The notes below the pieces were generated by a model, which was not told where the DNA came from, ran no database searches, and worked only from the letters and a program-made list of their open reading frames with translations. Below, piece by piece: positions 1 through 7,230 of a stretch of 7,911 nucleotides of DNA. The position numbers and the translations under genes were made by a program. This stretch comes from Nonomuraea sp. GTDB taxonomy: Bacteria > Actinomycetota > Actinomycetes > Streptosporangiales > Streptosporangiaceae. Every line of letters begins with the position of its first letter. Position 1 is the first letter of the stretch. The stretch covers positions 1 to 7,911 of the forward strand of contig JABFVJ010000191.1 in NCBI GenBank assembly GCA_013362835.1, written 5' to 3'.

Positions 1-1146
1 CACGCGTACGGACGCGCCCAGTGAGCGTTCGATGGTCGCGCGGTGGTAGCGCAGCAGGGGGTTGTGCCAGCCGGTCGCGGTGGCCTTCTTCGCGTACGTC
101 AGCGCCTCACCCGCCCGCCCCGCCTTGAACAGGGCCCAGGCGAGGGCGTCGGCGGCGACGAGGTTGGGGTTGCGGGCGTACTCGGCCCTGGCGTGGCGTA
201 CGGCGGCGGCCGGGTCGCCGTGGTCGGCCTCGAACTCGGCCCACGTCAGGTCGTCGCGCACCCCCGCCGCCTGGAAGAGCCGGCGCTGGGCCCGCAACAA
301 CGTCCAGTCGGCGGGTCGGCCCGCTTTGATCCTGGTCTCGCCCTGTTCGATGAGGTACTGGGGAAGCGGCAGACGGGCGACGACGCGGTCGTAGAGGGCG
401 AGGGCTTCGGTCAGGCGGCCGGTGAGCGCGGCGGTCCTGGCCTGGCCGGCGAGGGCGGGGGTGTAGGCGGGGTAGGCGGCGAGGGCCTTGGCGTACCAGT
501 CGGCGGCGGTGGTCAGGTCTCCCGAGTGGAAGGCGAGTTCGCCCAGGTAGTAGCGGACGTAGGCGAGGTCGGGGGGCGACCAGGCGTCGTCGTGGGCGTA
601 CTGGAGGAACCTGCGCGCGGCGGCCCGGTCGCCGCGCAGCTCGGCGGCGTAGGAGGCGCGGGCGAACGCGGGCACCCCCGGGTGCAGCCCCATCATCCTG
701 TCCACGGCCCGCTGGGCGCCGCGCAGGTCGCCGAGCTGGGTGCGGGCGTCGGCCAGTACGCCGTACGCGGCCGAGCCGTAGGGGTTGGCGGCGATGGCGC
801 GTTCGGCGAGGCGTACGGCCTCGGCGAAGTCGTGGCGGCCGGCCGCGAGGGCCGCCTGTCCGGTCAGGACGGCGTCGTCGCCGGGACGGAGCTCGGCGGC
901 GGTGCCGAGGGCGCCTTCGGCCTTGGTGTAGTACGACGGGTCGCCGGTGACCCTGGCCTGGTCGACGTACTGGGTGGCGAGCCGGGCCCAGCCGCGGTAG
1001 TCGCCGGGCACCCGCTTCAGCCGCTGCTGGAGCGTCTCGGCCGCGGTCCCGGCCGGCCGGGACGCGGGCGCCGCCGAGAACGACAGGATCGTGAAGATCG
1101 TGGCGCCGGCCAGGACGAGACCGGCGAGGAGGGCGAGTGATCGCAT
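1..1146 (-). CDS. Exported tetratricopeptide-repeat protein, C-terminus cut by window edge
   Basis: The reading frame from the ATG at 1146 stays open for 382 codons to the left edge without a stop, so the C-terminus is missing. GGAG at 1155-1158 lies 8 bases before the ATG. Residues 1-28 look like a signal peptide or N-terminal anchor: MRS, then a hydrophobic run to about residue 23, then SAAPAS. The rest is almost entirely alpha-helical with TPR-like pairs. The clearest are residues 92-123 (GQAALAAGRHDFAEAVRLAERAI and following), 126-157, 195-226 (YLGELAFHSGDLTTAADWYAKAL and following), 230-260 and 330-360. TPRs are protein-interaction scaffolds; no enzymatic motif is visible. It lies downstream of the DUF4331 gene on the same strand, so it is probably co-transcribed or partly attenuated through the hairpins between them. 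It likely acts outside the membrane. The fold and export are well supported; the partner is unknown. Confidence 0.88.
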   Translation of the reverse strand, partial: MRSLALLAGLVLAGATIFTILSFSAAPASRPAGTAAETLQQRLKRVPGDYRGWARLATQYVDQARVTGDPSYYTKAEGALGTAAELRPGDDAVLTGQAALAAGRHDFAEAVRLAERAIAANPYGSAAYGVLADARTQLGDLRGAQRAVDRMMGLHPGVPAFARASYAAELRGDRAAARRFLQYAHDDAWSPPDLAYVRYYLGELAFHSGDLTTAADWYAKALAAYPAYTPALAGQARTAALTGRLTEALALYDRVVARLPLPQYLIEQGETRIKAGRPADWTLLRAQRRLFQAAGVRDDLTWAEFEADHGDPAAAVRHARAEYARNPNLVAADALAWALFKAGRAGEALTYAKKATATGWHNPLLRYHRATIERSLGASVRV

Positions 1147-1172
1147 GCGTAAGGCTCCGGAGATCGCTGTGG

Positions 1173-1210
1173 GGCCGGCCGGCCGTGACGGGGAGCACGG
1201 CCGGCCGGCC
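1173..1210 (-). terminator. Perfect 15-bp GC hairpin just upstream of the TPR gene
   Basis: The arms at 1173-1187 and 1196-1210 are perfectly complementary (GGCCGGCCGGCCGTG and its reverse complement) around an 8-base loop. One further G-T and one G-C pair can form outside. In the minus-strand transcript it falls after the DUF4331 stop and 26 bases before the TPR ATG. No T-run follows, so it may be an attenuator, an mRNA-stabilising 3' structure or a U-less actinobacterial terminator. The arms contain four overlapping GGCCGGCC octamers. Confidence 0.55.
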
Positions 1211-1216
1211 TCTCGG

Positions 1217-1250
1217 GGCGGCGGGCGATGGGAGACGGAGGCCCGCCGCC
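1217..1250 (-). repeat. Second perfect inverted repeat of the DUF4331-TPR spacer
   Basis: GGCGGCGGGC at 1217-1226 pairs exactly with GCCCGCCGCC at 1241-1250 across a 14-base loop. It is the middle of three consecutive hairpins in the spacer. Its sequence differs from the other two, so the three are not copies of one repeat. Confidence 0.5.
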
Positions 1251-1257
1251 GGGGGCC

Positions 1258-1287
1258 GACCGGCCGGTTGGAGAGGTCCGGCCGGTC
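1258..1287 (-). terminator. Perfect 10-bp inverted repeat immediately after the DUF4331 stop codon
   Basis: GACCGGCCGG at 1258-1267 pairs with CCGGCCGGTC at 1278-1287 around a 10-base loop. On the minus strand it begins 6 bases after the TGA of the DUF4331 gene. This is where an intrinsic terminator or a 3'-end protecting hairpin is expected. No T-tract follows. Confidence 0.5.
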
Positions 1288-1293
1288 AGCGGG

Positions 1294-2670
1294 TCATCGC
1301 TGGTTGACGGCGACGTTGCTGGGCAGCGGGATGTACGGGAACGTCGGCCCGAACGGCTTGTCGTTCCTGTCCACCTTGTCCGTCAGCCCGGGAACGAGCT
1401 TGCCGGTCACCGCGGCGCCCGCCACGGCCTGGAGCTCGATGTCCACCACGTCGTCGGCCAGCCGCCGGCCGTTGGGGAACCCCTGCGGGTCCTTGCCCAG
1501 CACGCCGAGCCGGTTCGGGTCCTTGGTCGGCGGGACGGACATGTTGAGGCGGAGCATCTCGCTCGGCCGCAGCGGCCCGGCGTCCTTGTTGAGCACCTGC
1601 GAGTTCAGGTCGACCTTGATCGGGCCGTTCGCCTTGGCGATGCCCTTCAGGAAGATCTCGACCAGGTCGTCACGCGGGGTCGCGGGGGCCTTGATGCCGT
1701 AGAACTTCTGCAGCAGCCGGGCGACCTCGGGGTCGTTGACCCGGTCGGCCAGCGCCTGCACGTCGGCGTCCTTCGACGGGTCGAGGGCGTTGTAGGCGTC
1801 CTTGATGCCGGCGGAGGAGACGACCTCGTTGACCAGCGGGTTGCACAGGCGGGAGACCTGCACGTACGCGTCGCCGTTGAACTTGTCGGTGGTCGAGCAG
1901 ACGCCGATCACCGGGTTGCGCTTGGGGTCGCCCTTGAGCGCGACCTCGGACTGCGGCACCTGGATGGCCACGGTGTTGACGTTGTAGCCCTTGGCGGTGT
2001 CCTGGCCGACCTCGGACAGGTCGCCGCCGTAGAGCAGGTCGAACACGCGCAGGTCGAGGAAGAACGCCTCGTCCGACTGGCCGGCGAACGTCTTGCCGCC
2101 GCCGTCCAGGTTGCGGATGGACTGGGCGCGGAGCGCGCCGTAGTTCGGCATGGACGCGGCGCCGACGTTGCTCGGCGCGACGATGCCGTCGTCGACGAGC
2201 GTCTTGCTGCCGTCGGGGGTGATGCGCTTGAGGGTGTAGCGCTGGCGGAAGAGCAGGTTCTTGTCGTTCAGCGAGGTGACGGGGCCGTCGTTGTAGAGGA
2301 ACGTGTCGTTGCCGCGATTGTCCTCGTTGCGGAAGACCCACTGGTAGGTGATGTCGGTCTTGGCGTCACCGTCGTTGTCGATCTTGATGTTGTAGCGGGA
2401 CTTGGTGGCGAACGGGTAGAAGTTCGGGCCGCCGTTGGGCTCCTCGAACGGGATCCAGTTGGACAGCAGGGTCACCGTGTCGGCCTTGTCGGGGCTGACG
2501 AACGCGTACACGTCGGTGTTGTCGTGCTGCGGGTCGCCGGCGATCATCGGCGCCTCGCGGTGCGAGGAAGCGGTGCCGGACTCGGTGCGGAGCACGGCGA
2601 ACGACGAGGCGGAGACCGCCACGGCGAGGCCGAGTCCGACAAGAGCGCGCCGGTTGATCCGGAGCTCCAT
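1294..2670 (-). CDS. Secreted DUF4331 family protein
   Basis: This 458-residue protein starts at the ATG at 2670, preceded by AAAGGA with 6-base spacing. The frame stays open upstream to 2808, but the extra segment is arginine/proline-rich and lacks a signal, so the shorter start is chosen. Residues 7-8 are RR, followed by a hydrophobic stretch to about residue 27 and GTA at 32-34. This is a signal peptide with some resemblance to Tat signals (NRRALVGLG). The mature part would start near the family hallmark SSHREAP (35-41), continuing into DNTDVYAFVSPD (50-61). An acidic DNDGDAKTD stretch (98-106) could bind a divalent metal. Residues 197-216 (GQSDEAFFLDLRVFDLLYGG) are also typical. The only two cysteines in the mature part, C258 and C276, could form a disulfide. 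The family has no established function. It is transcribed towards the TPR gene and divergently from the ABC transporter. Confidence 0.9.
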   Translation of the reverse strand: MELRINRRALVGLGLAVAVSASSFAVLRTESGTASSHREAPMIAGDPQHDNTDVYAFVSPDKADTVTLLSNWIPFEEPNGGPNFYPFATKSRYNIKIDNDGDAKTDITYQWVFRNEDNRGNDTFLYNDGPVTSLNDKNLLFRQRYTLKRITPDGSKTLVDDGIVAPSNVGAASMPNYGALRAQSIRNLDGGGKTFAGQSDEAFFLDLRVFDLLYGGDLSEVGQDTAKGYNVNTVAIQVPQSEVALKGDPKRNPVIGVCSTTDKFNGDAYVQVSRLCNPLVNEVVSSAGIKDAYNALDPSKDADVQALADRVNDPEVARLLQKFYGIKAPATPRDDLVEIFLKGIAKANGPIKVDLNSQVLNKDAGPLRPSEMLRLNMSVPPTKDPNRLGVLGKDPQGFPNGRRLADDVVDIELQAVAGAAVTGKLVPGLTDKVDRNDKPFGPTFPYIPLPSNVAVNQR

Positions 2671-2690
2671 GTTCGGTCCTTTCGGGAAGG

Positions 2691-2721
2691 GCTGATCGTG
2701 ACGAGGTTCCGGCCGGGTTCC
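2691..2721 (-). promoter_or_regulatory. Possible ECF-type promoter for the DUF4331 gene
   Basis: On the minus strand GGAACC occurs twice as a direct repeat exactly 11 bases apart (2716-2721 and 2705-2710). The upstream copy is followed about 16-18 bases later by CACGATCA, near 2693-2700. This resembles the GGAAC/CGT-type promoters of extracytoplasmic-function sigma factors and would give a leader of about 20 bases with the ribosome binding site intact. The -10 match is loose, so this is a weak call. Confidence 0.2.
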
Positions 2722-2769
2722 TCGACGCCCTATTCGTCCGGCCGCCGCGCATGGATGTCGCGGGTTTTC

Positions 2770-2789
2770 TCTCCTCCTCAAGGAGGAGA
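2770..2789. repeat. Symmetrical polypurine/polypyrimidine palindrome with AGGAGG on both strands
   Basis: TCTCCTCCT at 2770-2778 and AGGAGGAGA at 2781-2789 form a perfect 9-bp inverted repeat separated by CA. AGGAGG is therefore present on each strand (2781-2786 plus, 2773-2778 minus). Neither copy is well spaced from a credible start codon. It directly abuts the first GTCAAC dyad and lies in the presumed far-upstream region of both divergent genes. Confidence 0.4.
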
Positions 2790-2790
2790 C

Positions 2791-2806
2791 GTCAACCAAA
2801 GTTGAC
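2791..2806. promoter_or_regulatory. Operator-like dyad copy 1 (GTCAAC-N4-GTTGAC)
   Basis: GTCAAC at 2791-2796 and GTTGAC at 2801-2806 form a perfect 6-bp inverted repeat with spacer CAAA. The right arm contains the TTGACA proposed as the -35 box of the ABC transporter. A second dyad of the same pattern begins 27 bases later, and both share the AAGTTGAC right half. A dimeric repressor of the MarR or TetR type is an inference; no such gene is in the window. Confidence 0.5.
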
Positions 2807-2830
2807 ATACCTAGGTCGTCAATCTAAGTT
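2802..2830 (+). promoter_or_regulatory. Predicted promoter of the ABC transporter gene
   Basis: TTGACA at 2802-2807 is a perfect -35 consensus. After a 17-base spacer comes TAAGTT (2825-2830), which fits the loose actinobacterial -10 pattern TAnnnT. Transcription would begin near 2837, leaving a leader of about 70 bases before the GTG at 2907. The -35 and -10 each fall inside one of the two GTCAA/TTGAC dyads, so a bound regulator would block polymerase. Confidence 0.45.
2809..2816. repeat. ACCTAGGT palindrome centred between the two operator-like dyads
   Basis: This perfect 8-base palindrome lies in the spacer of the predicted promoter. Its centre is about 14 bases from the centre of the left dyad and 13 from that of the right one, making 2791-2833 an imperfect larger palindrome. 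It may be part of the same regulator footprint. Confidence 0.35.
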
Positions 2831-2833
2831 GAC
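2818..2833. promoter_or_regulatory. Operator-like dyad copy 2 (GTCAA-N6-TTGAC)
   Basis: GTCAA at 2818-2822 and TTGAC at 2829-2833 form a 5-bp inverted repeat with a 6-base spacer, matching copy 1 in 12 of 16 positions. The outer boxes are conserved and the middle diverges, as expected for a protein-binding site rather than a recent duplication. It covers the predicted -10 box. Confidence 0.5.
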
Positions 2834-2873
2834 CCTGTCGCGGTGGTGCGGATTTCCGCATCCCGTTCGTTGT

Positions 2874-2891
2874 GACATTTCGGGAAATGTC
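2874..2891 (+). promoter_or_regulatory. Dyad in the ABC transporter leader (GACATTT-CGGG-AAATGTC)
   Basis: The 7-bp arms 2874-2880 and 2885-2891 pair perfectly around a 4-base CGGG loop, with two G-T pairs possible outside. It ends directly before the ribosome binding site GAGGGGA (2894-2900). It could act as an RNA hairpin limiting translation or as a second DNA operator. A smaller TGCGG-ATTT-CCGCA hairpin is at 2847-2860. The sequence is unlike the GTCAA boxes. Confidence 0.45.
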
Positions 2892-2906
2892 GTGAGGGGA
2901 GTTGGG

Positions 2907-4613
2907 GTGCTCAAGGAGCTGCTTGCCTACATCCGCCCGCACCGGAAGATCCTGGTGGCGGGCGGTCTGCTGGGGTTGATCGGCTCGGTGGCGGGGCTCG
3001 CGATGCCGCTGCTGGCCAAATACGTCGTGGACGCCTTCGGCAAGGACCAGTCACTGGCCGCGCCCCTGTTAGGACTGACCGTCGCGGTGCTCGTCGGCGC
3101 CGTGGTCTCGGCCGGGGGCAACTACCTGATGGAACGCACCGGCGAGGGCGTCGTGCTCGGCGCGCGGCGCAAGCTCGTCGACCGGATGCTCCGGCTCAGG
3201 GTGGGCGACGTGGACCGGCTCAAGCCCGGCGACCTGATGTCGCGGGTGACCAGTGACACGACGCTGCTGCGCGCGGTGCTGACCAACGGGATCGTCGAGT
3301 CGGTCAGCGCGGTGTTCATGCTGATCGGCGCGATCGTCATGATGGCGACCATGGACAGCGTGCTGCTGCTGGTCACGCTGCTCGTCGTCGTGGTGATCGG
3401 CGGCCTGGTCGCGCTGATCATGCCGAAGATCCAGCGGGCGCAGACGCAGGCCCAGGAGGCCGTGGGCGAGATGGGGGCCGTGCTGGACCGGGCGCTGCAG
3501 GCGTACCGGACGGTCAAGGCGAGCGGCGCGGAGGAGCGGGAGATCGCGGTCGTCGGCGAGGCCGCCGAGCGCGCCCGCGACCGGGGGCTGCAGGTGGCGG
3601 GCTGGACGTCGCTGGCCGGCGTGGCGACCTGGATGGCCGTGCAGATCGCCTTCCTGTGCGTGCTGGCCGTCGGCGGCTCGCGGGTCGCCTCGGGCGTGCT
3701 GGAGATCTCCTCGCTGATCGCGTTCCTGCTGTACCTGTTCTACCTGGTGCCGCCGATCGGGCAGCTCGTCCAGGGCGCGGTCCAGCTCCAGAACGGGCTC
3801 GCCGCCATGAAGCGCATCAAGGAGATCGAGGACCTGCCCGGCGAGCCGGTCAGCCTCGCCGTCGCCGCGAGCGGCACCCCGGTGGGCGTGCGCTTCGAGA
3901 ACGTGGTCTTCCGGTACGGCGACGACCGCCCCACCGTGCACGACGGCGTCACCTTCGAGGTGCCCGCCGGCGGCCTGACCGCGCTCGTCGGCCCGTCGGG
4001 CGCCGGGAAGTCCACGGTGTTCTCCCTGCTCGAACGCTTCTACGAGCACCAGGACGGCCTGATCGCCGTCGGCGGCCGCGACATCCGCGACTGGCCGCTC
4101 GGCGAGCTGCGCGCCGCGCTCGGCTACGTCGAGCAGGACGCCCCCGTCCTCGCCGGCACGCTCAGGGAGAACCTGCTCTTCGCCGCCCAGGACGCCACCG
4201 AGGACGAGCTGCGCCGCGCCATCACCCGCACCCGCCTCGACGACCTCGTTGCCCGGCTGCCCGAAGGGCTCGACACGGCGGTCGGGCACCGCGGCGTGCT
4301 GCTGTCCGGCGGCGAGCGGCAGCGGGTCGCCATCGCGCGGGCGCTGCTGCGCAAGCCCAGGCTGCTGCTGCTCGACGAGGCCACCTCCCAGCTCGACGCG
4401 GTCAACGAGCTGCGCCTGCGCGAGGTGATCGCCGAGGTCGCGGCCGAGACCACGGTCCTGGTCATCGCCCACCGCCTGTCCACGGTGACGAACGCCGACC
4501 GCATCGTCGTCATGGAGGGCGGCGGCGTACGCGCGGTCGGCACCCACGCCGAGCTCGTGGACGGCGACGACCTCTACCGCGAACTCGCGGCCACTCAGTT
4601 CCTCGTCAGCTAG
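2907..4613 (+). CDS. ABC half-transporter, multidrug-exporter type (membrane domain fused to ATPase)
   Basis: This 568-residue protein uses the GTG at 2907, with GAGGGGA 6 bases upstream. The frame is open back to 2751, but that part overlaps the promoter and operators and is not protein-like. Six membrane segments lie at roughly 15-39, 52-74, 132-149, 151-172, 236-258 and 268-290, as in type I exporters of the MsbA/LmrA/BmrA kind. The ATPase domain follows, with A-loop Y337, Walker A GPSGAGKST (362-370), Q-loop Q410, signature LSGGE (466-470), Walker B LLLLDE (486-491, catalytic E491), D-loop SQLD and switch histidine H522. Every catalytic residue is present, so it should work as an ATP-driven homodimeric exporter, since no partner half-transporter is adjacent. 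The substrate cannot be read from sequence; drugs, lipids or peptides are all possible. It is transcribed alone between a repressor-like control region and a terminator. Confidence 0.93.
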   Translation: MLKELLAYIRPHRKILVAGGLLGLIGSVAGLAMPLLAKYVVDAFGKDQSLAAPLLGLTVAVLVGAVVSAGGNYLMERTGEGVVLGARRKLVDRMLRLRVGDVDRLKPGDLMSRVTSDTTLLRAVLTNGIVESVSAVFMLIGAIVMMATMDSVLLLVTLLVVVVIGGLVALIMPKIQRAQTQAQEAVGEMGAVLDRALQAYRTVKASGAEEREIAVVGEAAERARDRGLQVAGWTSLAGVATWMAVQIAFLCVLAVGGSRVASGVLEISSLIAFLLYLFYLVPPIGQLVQGAVQLQNGLAAMKRIKEIEDLPGEPVSLAVAASGTPVGVRFENVVFRYGDDRPTVHDGVTFEVPAGGLTALVGPSGAGKSTVFSLLERFYEHQDGLIAVGGRDIRDWPLGELRAALGYVEQDAPVLAGTLRENLLFAAQDATEDELRRAITRTRLDDLVARLPEGLDTAVGHRGVLLSGGERQRVAIARALLRKPRLLLLDEATSQLDAVNELRLREVIAEVAAETTVLVIAHRLSTVTNADRIVVMEGGGVRAVGTHAELVDGDDLYRELAATQFLVS

Positions 4614-4615
4614 CA

Positions 4616-4640
4616 GGTGGACCGCTGCACGCGGTCCACC
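4616..4640 (+). terminator. Hairpin terminator after the ABC transporter gene
   Basis: GGTGGACCGC at 4616-4625 and GCGGTCCACC at 4631-4640 form a perfect 10-bp stem with a 5-base TGCAC loop, starting 3 bases after the TAG. Only a short mixed T-rich stretch (GTATTCT) follows, which is usual for high-GC actinomycetes. It separates the transporter from hutU. Confidence 0.7.
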
Positions 4641-4647
4641 GTATTCT
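4618..4647 (+). promoter_or_regulatory. Possible hutU promoter overlapping the terminator
   Basis: TGGACC (4618-4623, 4 of 6 to the -35 consensus) and TATTCT (4642-4647, 4 of 6 to the -10 consensus) are 18 bases apart. Transcription would start near 4654, just before the TGAATG dyad. The elements are weak and the -35 lies in the hairpin stem. This is the best candidate I see in the 75-base gap. Confidence 0.25.
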
Positions 4648-4661
4648 CCGAGTGACATAGG

Positions 4662-4677
4662 TGAATGTTTTCATTCA
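4662..4677 (+). promoter_or_regulatory. Candidate RpiR-type operator in the hutU leader (TGAATG-TTTT-CATTCA)
   Basis: TGAATG (4662-4667) and CATTCA (4672-4677) form a perfect 6-bp inverted repeat around TTTT, an A/T-rich island in very GC-rich DNA. It touches the AGGAGGG ribosome binding site (4677-4683). From general knowledge, RpiR/MurR regulators often bind TGAA-N-TTCA-like dyads, and such a regulator is encoded two genes along. The pairing is an inference. Confidence 0.5.
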
Positions 4678-4688
4678 GGAGGGTCACG

Positions 4689-6338
<1,650 letters not shown>

Positions 6339-6396
6339 CCGGTCCCGGCTGGAGACTCAGGGATGAGAATGCCGGGCGGGGAGCGTTGGAGGTGAC

Positions 6397-7230
6397 GTGG
6401 CTGACGACTATCACGGTGGGCTGGGCGTACTGCTGGATGGCCGGAGGCTGTCACCGGTGCAGCGCAGGATCGCGCACTACCTCGGCGAGCACCTCGACGA
6501 GGCGATCTTCCTGTCCAGCGTGGAGCTGGCCGAGCGGGCCGGGGTCAGCCAGCCGTCCGTGACCAGGTTCGCCATGGTGCTCGGCTTCGCCGGCTACCCC
6601 GAGCTGCGCCAGGCGCTGCGCCCGCTGGTGCTCGGCGGCGGCGCGGTCGCGCCCCAGGAGAGCCTGCTCAGGAACGCCATCGACAGCGAGATCCGCAACC
6701 TCGCCCGCGTCCGCGACCGGCTGTCGGCCCTCCCGCTCAAGGAGCTGGGCGAGCAGCTGGCCGCGACCGAGCCGCTGCCGGTGCTGGGCCTGCGGGTCTC
6801 CTGCGGCCTCGCCACCACCTTCGCCTACTACGCCAGGCGCATCCACCCCGACGTGCGCCTGCTCACGCACGGCGGCTCCGAGCTGGTCGACGGGCTGCAC
6901 GCCGCTTGCAGGGCGGGCGCCGAGTGGGTGGTGGCCGTGGTGCTCCCGCGCTACCCGTCGGAGGTCGTCCAGGCCCTGGAGTACGCCGGGAAGCTCGGCC
7001 TGCGCGTGGCCGCCATCACCGACAGGCCCGACTTCCCGGCGGAGATCGTGCTCGACGCCCCCGTCGGCGACCGTCTCGTGTTCGACTCCCACGCGGCCCC
7101 GCTGGCGCTGGCCATGGCCCTGGTGGAGGCCATGGCCGACGCCGCCCCCCTGCGTACGCAGGCCCGCCTGGAGGAGTACGAGCGGATGACCGACGAGGCC
7201 GGCACCTTCCTACCCGGCGATCCTGCGTAG
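6397..7230 (+). CDS. RpiR/MurR-family transcriptional regulator, probable regulator of hutU
   Basis: This 277-residue protein starts at a GTG preceded by GGAGGTGA, a near-perfect Shine-Dalgarno sequence. Residues 17-77 form the RpiR helix-turn-helix domain; the recognition region is VELAERAGVSQPSVTRFAMVL at about 42-62. Residues 126-250 form the sugar-isomerase (SIS) fold that in this family binds the effector: LPVLGLRVSCGLAT, then LLTHGGSELVDGL, then VVAVVLPRYPSEVVQALEYA, then VAAITD. Classical family members sense sugar phosphates. Beside hutU the effector may instead be a histidine-pathway metabolite such as urocanate, but the sequence does not show this. The likely target is the TGAATG-TTTT-CATTCA dyad before hutU, which would also control the regulator itself if the two are co-transcribed; no copy of the dyad is seen in the 58-base gap before it. 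Its last 21 bases overlap the end of the opposite-strand permease gene. Confidence 0.92.
   Translation: MADDYHGGLGVLLDGRRLSPVQRRIAHYLGEHLDEAIFLSSVELAERAGVSQPSVTRFAMVLGFAGYPELRQALRPLVLGGGAVAPQESLLRNAIDSEIRNLARVRDRLSALPLKELGEQLAATEPLPVLGLRVSCGLATTFAYYARRIHPDVRLLTHGGSELVDGLHAACRAGAEWVVAVVLPRYPSEVVQALEYAGKLGLRVAAITDRPDFPAEIVLDAPVGDRLVFDSHAAPLALAMALVEAMADAAPLRTQARLEEYERMTDEAGTFLPGDPA

Noticed and set aside
43..1198. Long open frames on both strands (plus 43-1140 and minus 107-1198) over the TPR gene
   Set aside because: They are glycine/valine- or arginine/proline-rich translations of the wrong frame. The true minus-strand frame starting at 1146 has a signal peptide, a ribosome binding site and TPR helices.
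1228..2805. 525-residue plus-strand open frame opposite DUF4331
   Set aside because: It is a valine/glycine/aspartate-rich antisense shadow caused by high GC; the opposite strand encodes a recognisable family.
2671..2808. Upstream extension of the DUF4331 gene to 2808
   Set aside because: The added residues are basic and low-complexity and would bury the signal peptide. The ATG at 2670 has AAAGGA at correct spacing.
2751..2906. N-terminal extension of the ABC transporter to the ATG at 2751
   Set aside because: It would run through the palindrome, the promoter and the operators, and has no credible ribosome binding site. The GTG at 2907 has one and gives the usual exporter length.
3069..4658. 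529-residue minus-strand open frame opposite the ABC transporter
   Set aside because: It is an antisense shadow with histidine/aspartate/arginine-rich composition and no motifs, while the plus strand carries a complete set of ABC motifs.
6339..6396. Terminator or operator between hutU and the regulator
   Set aside because: Only a CCCGGC/GCCGGG pairing with a loop of about 20 bases and a lone TGAGAATG are present. Neither is convincing.
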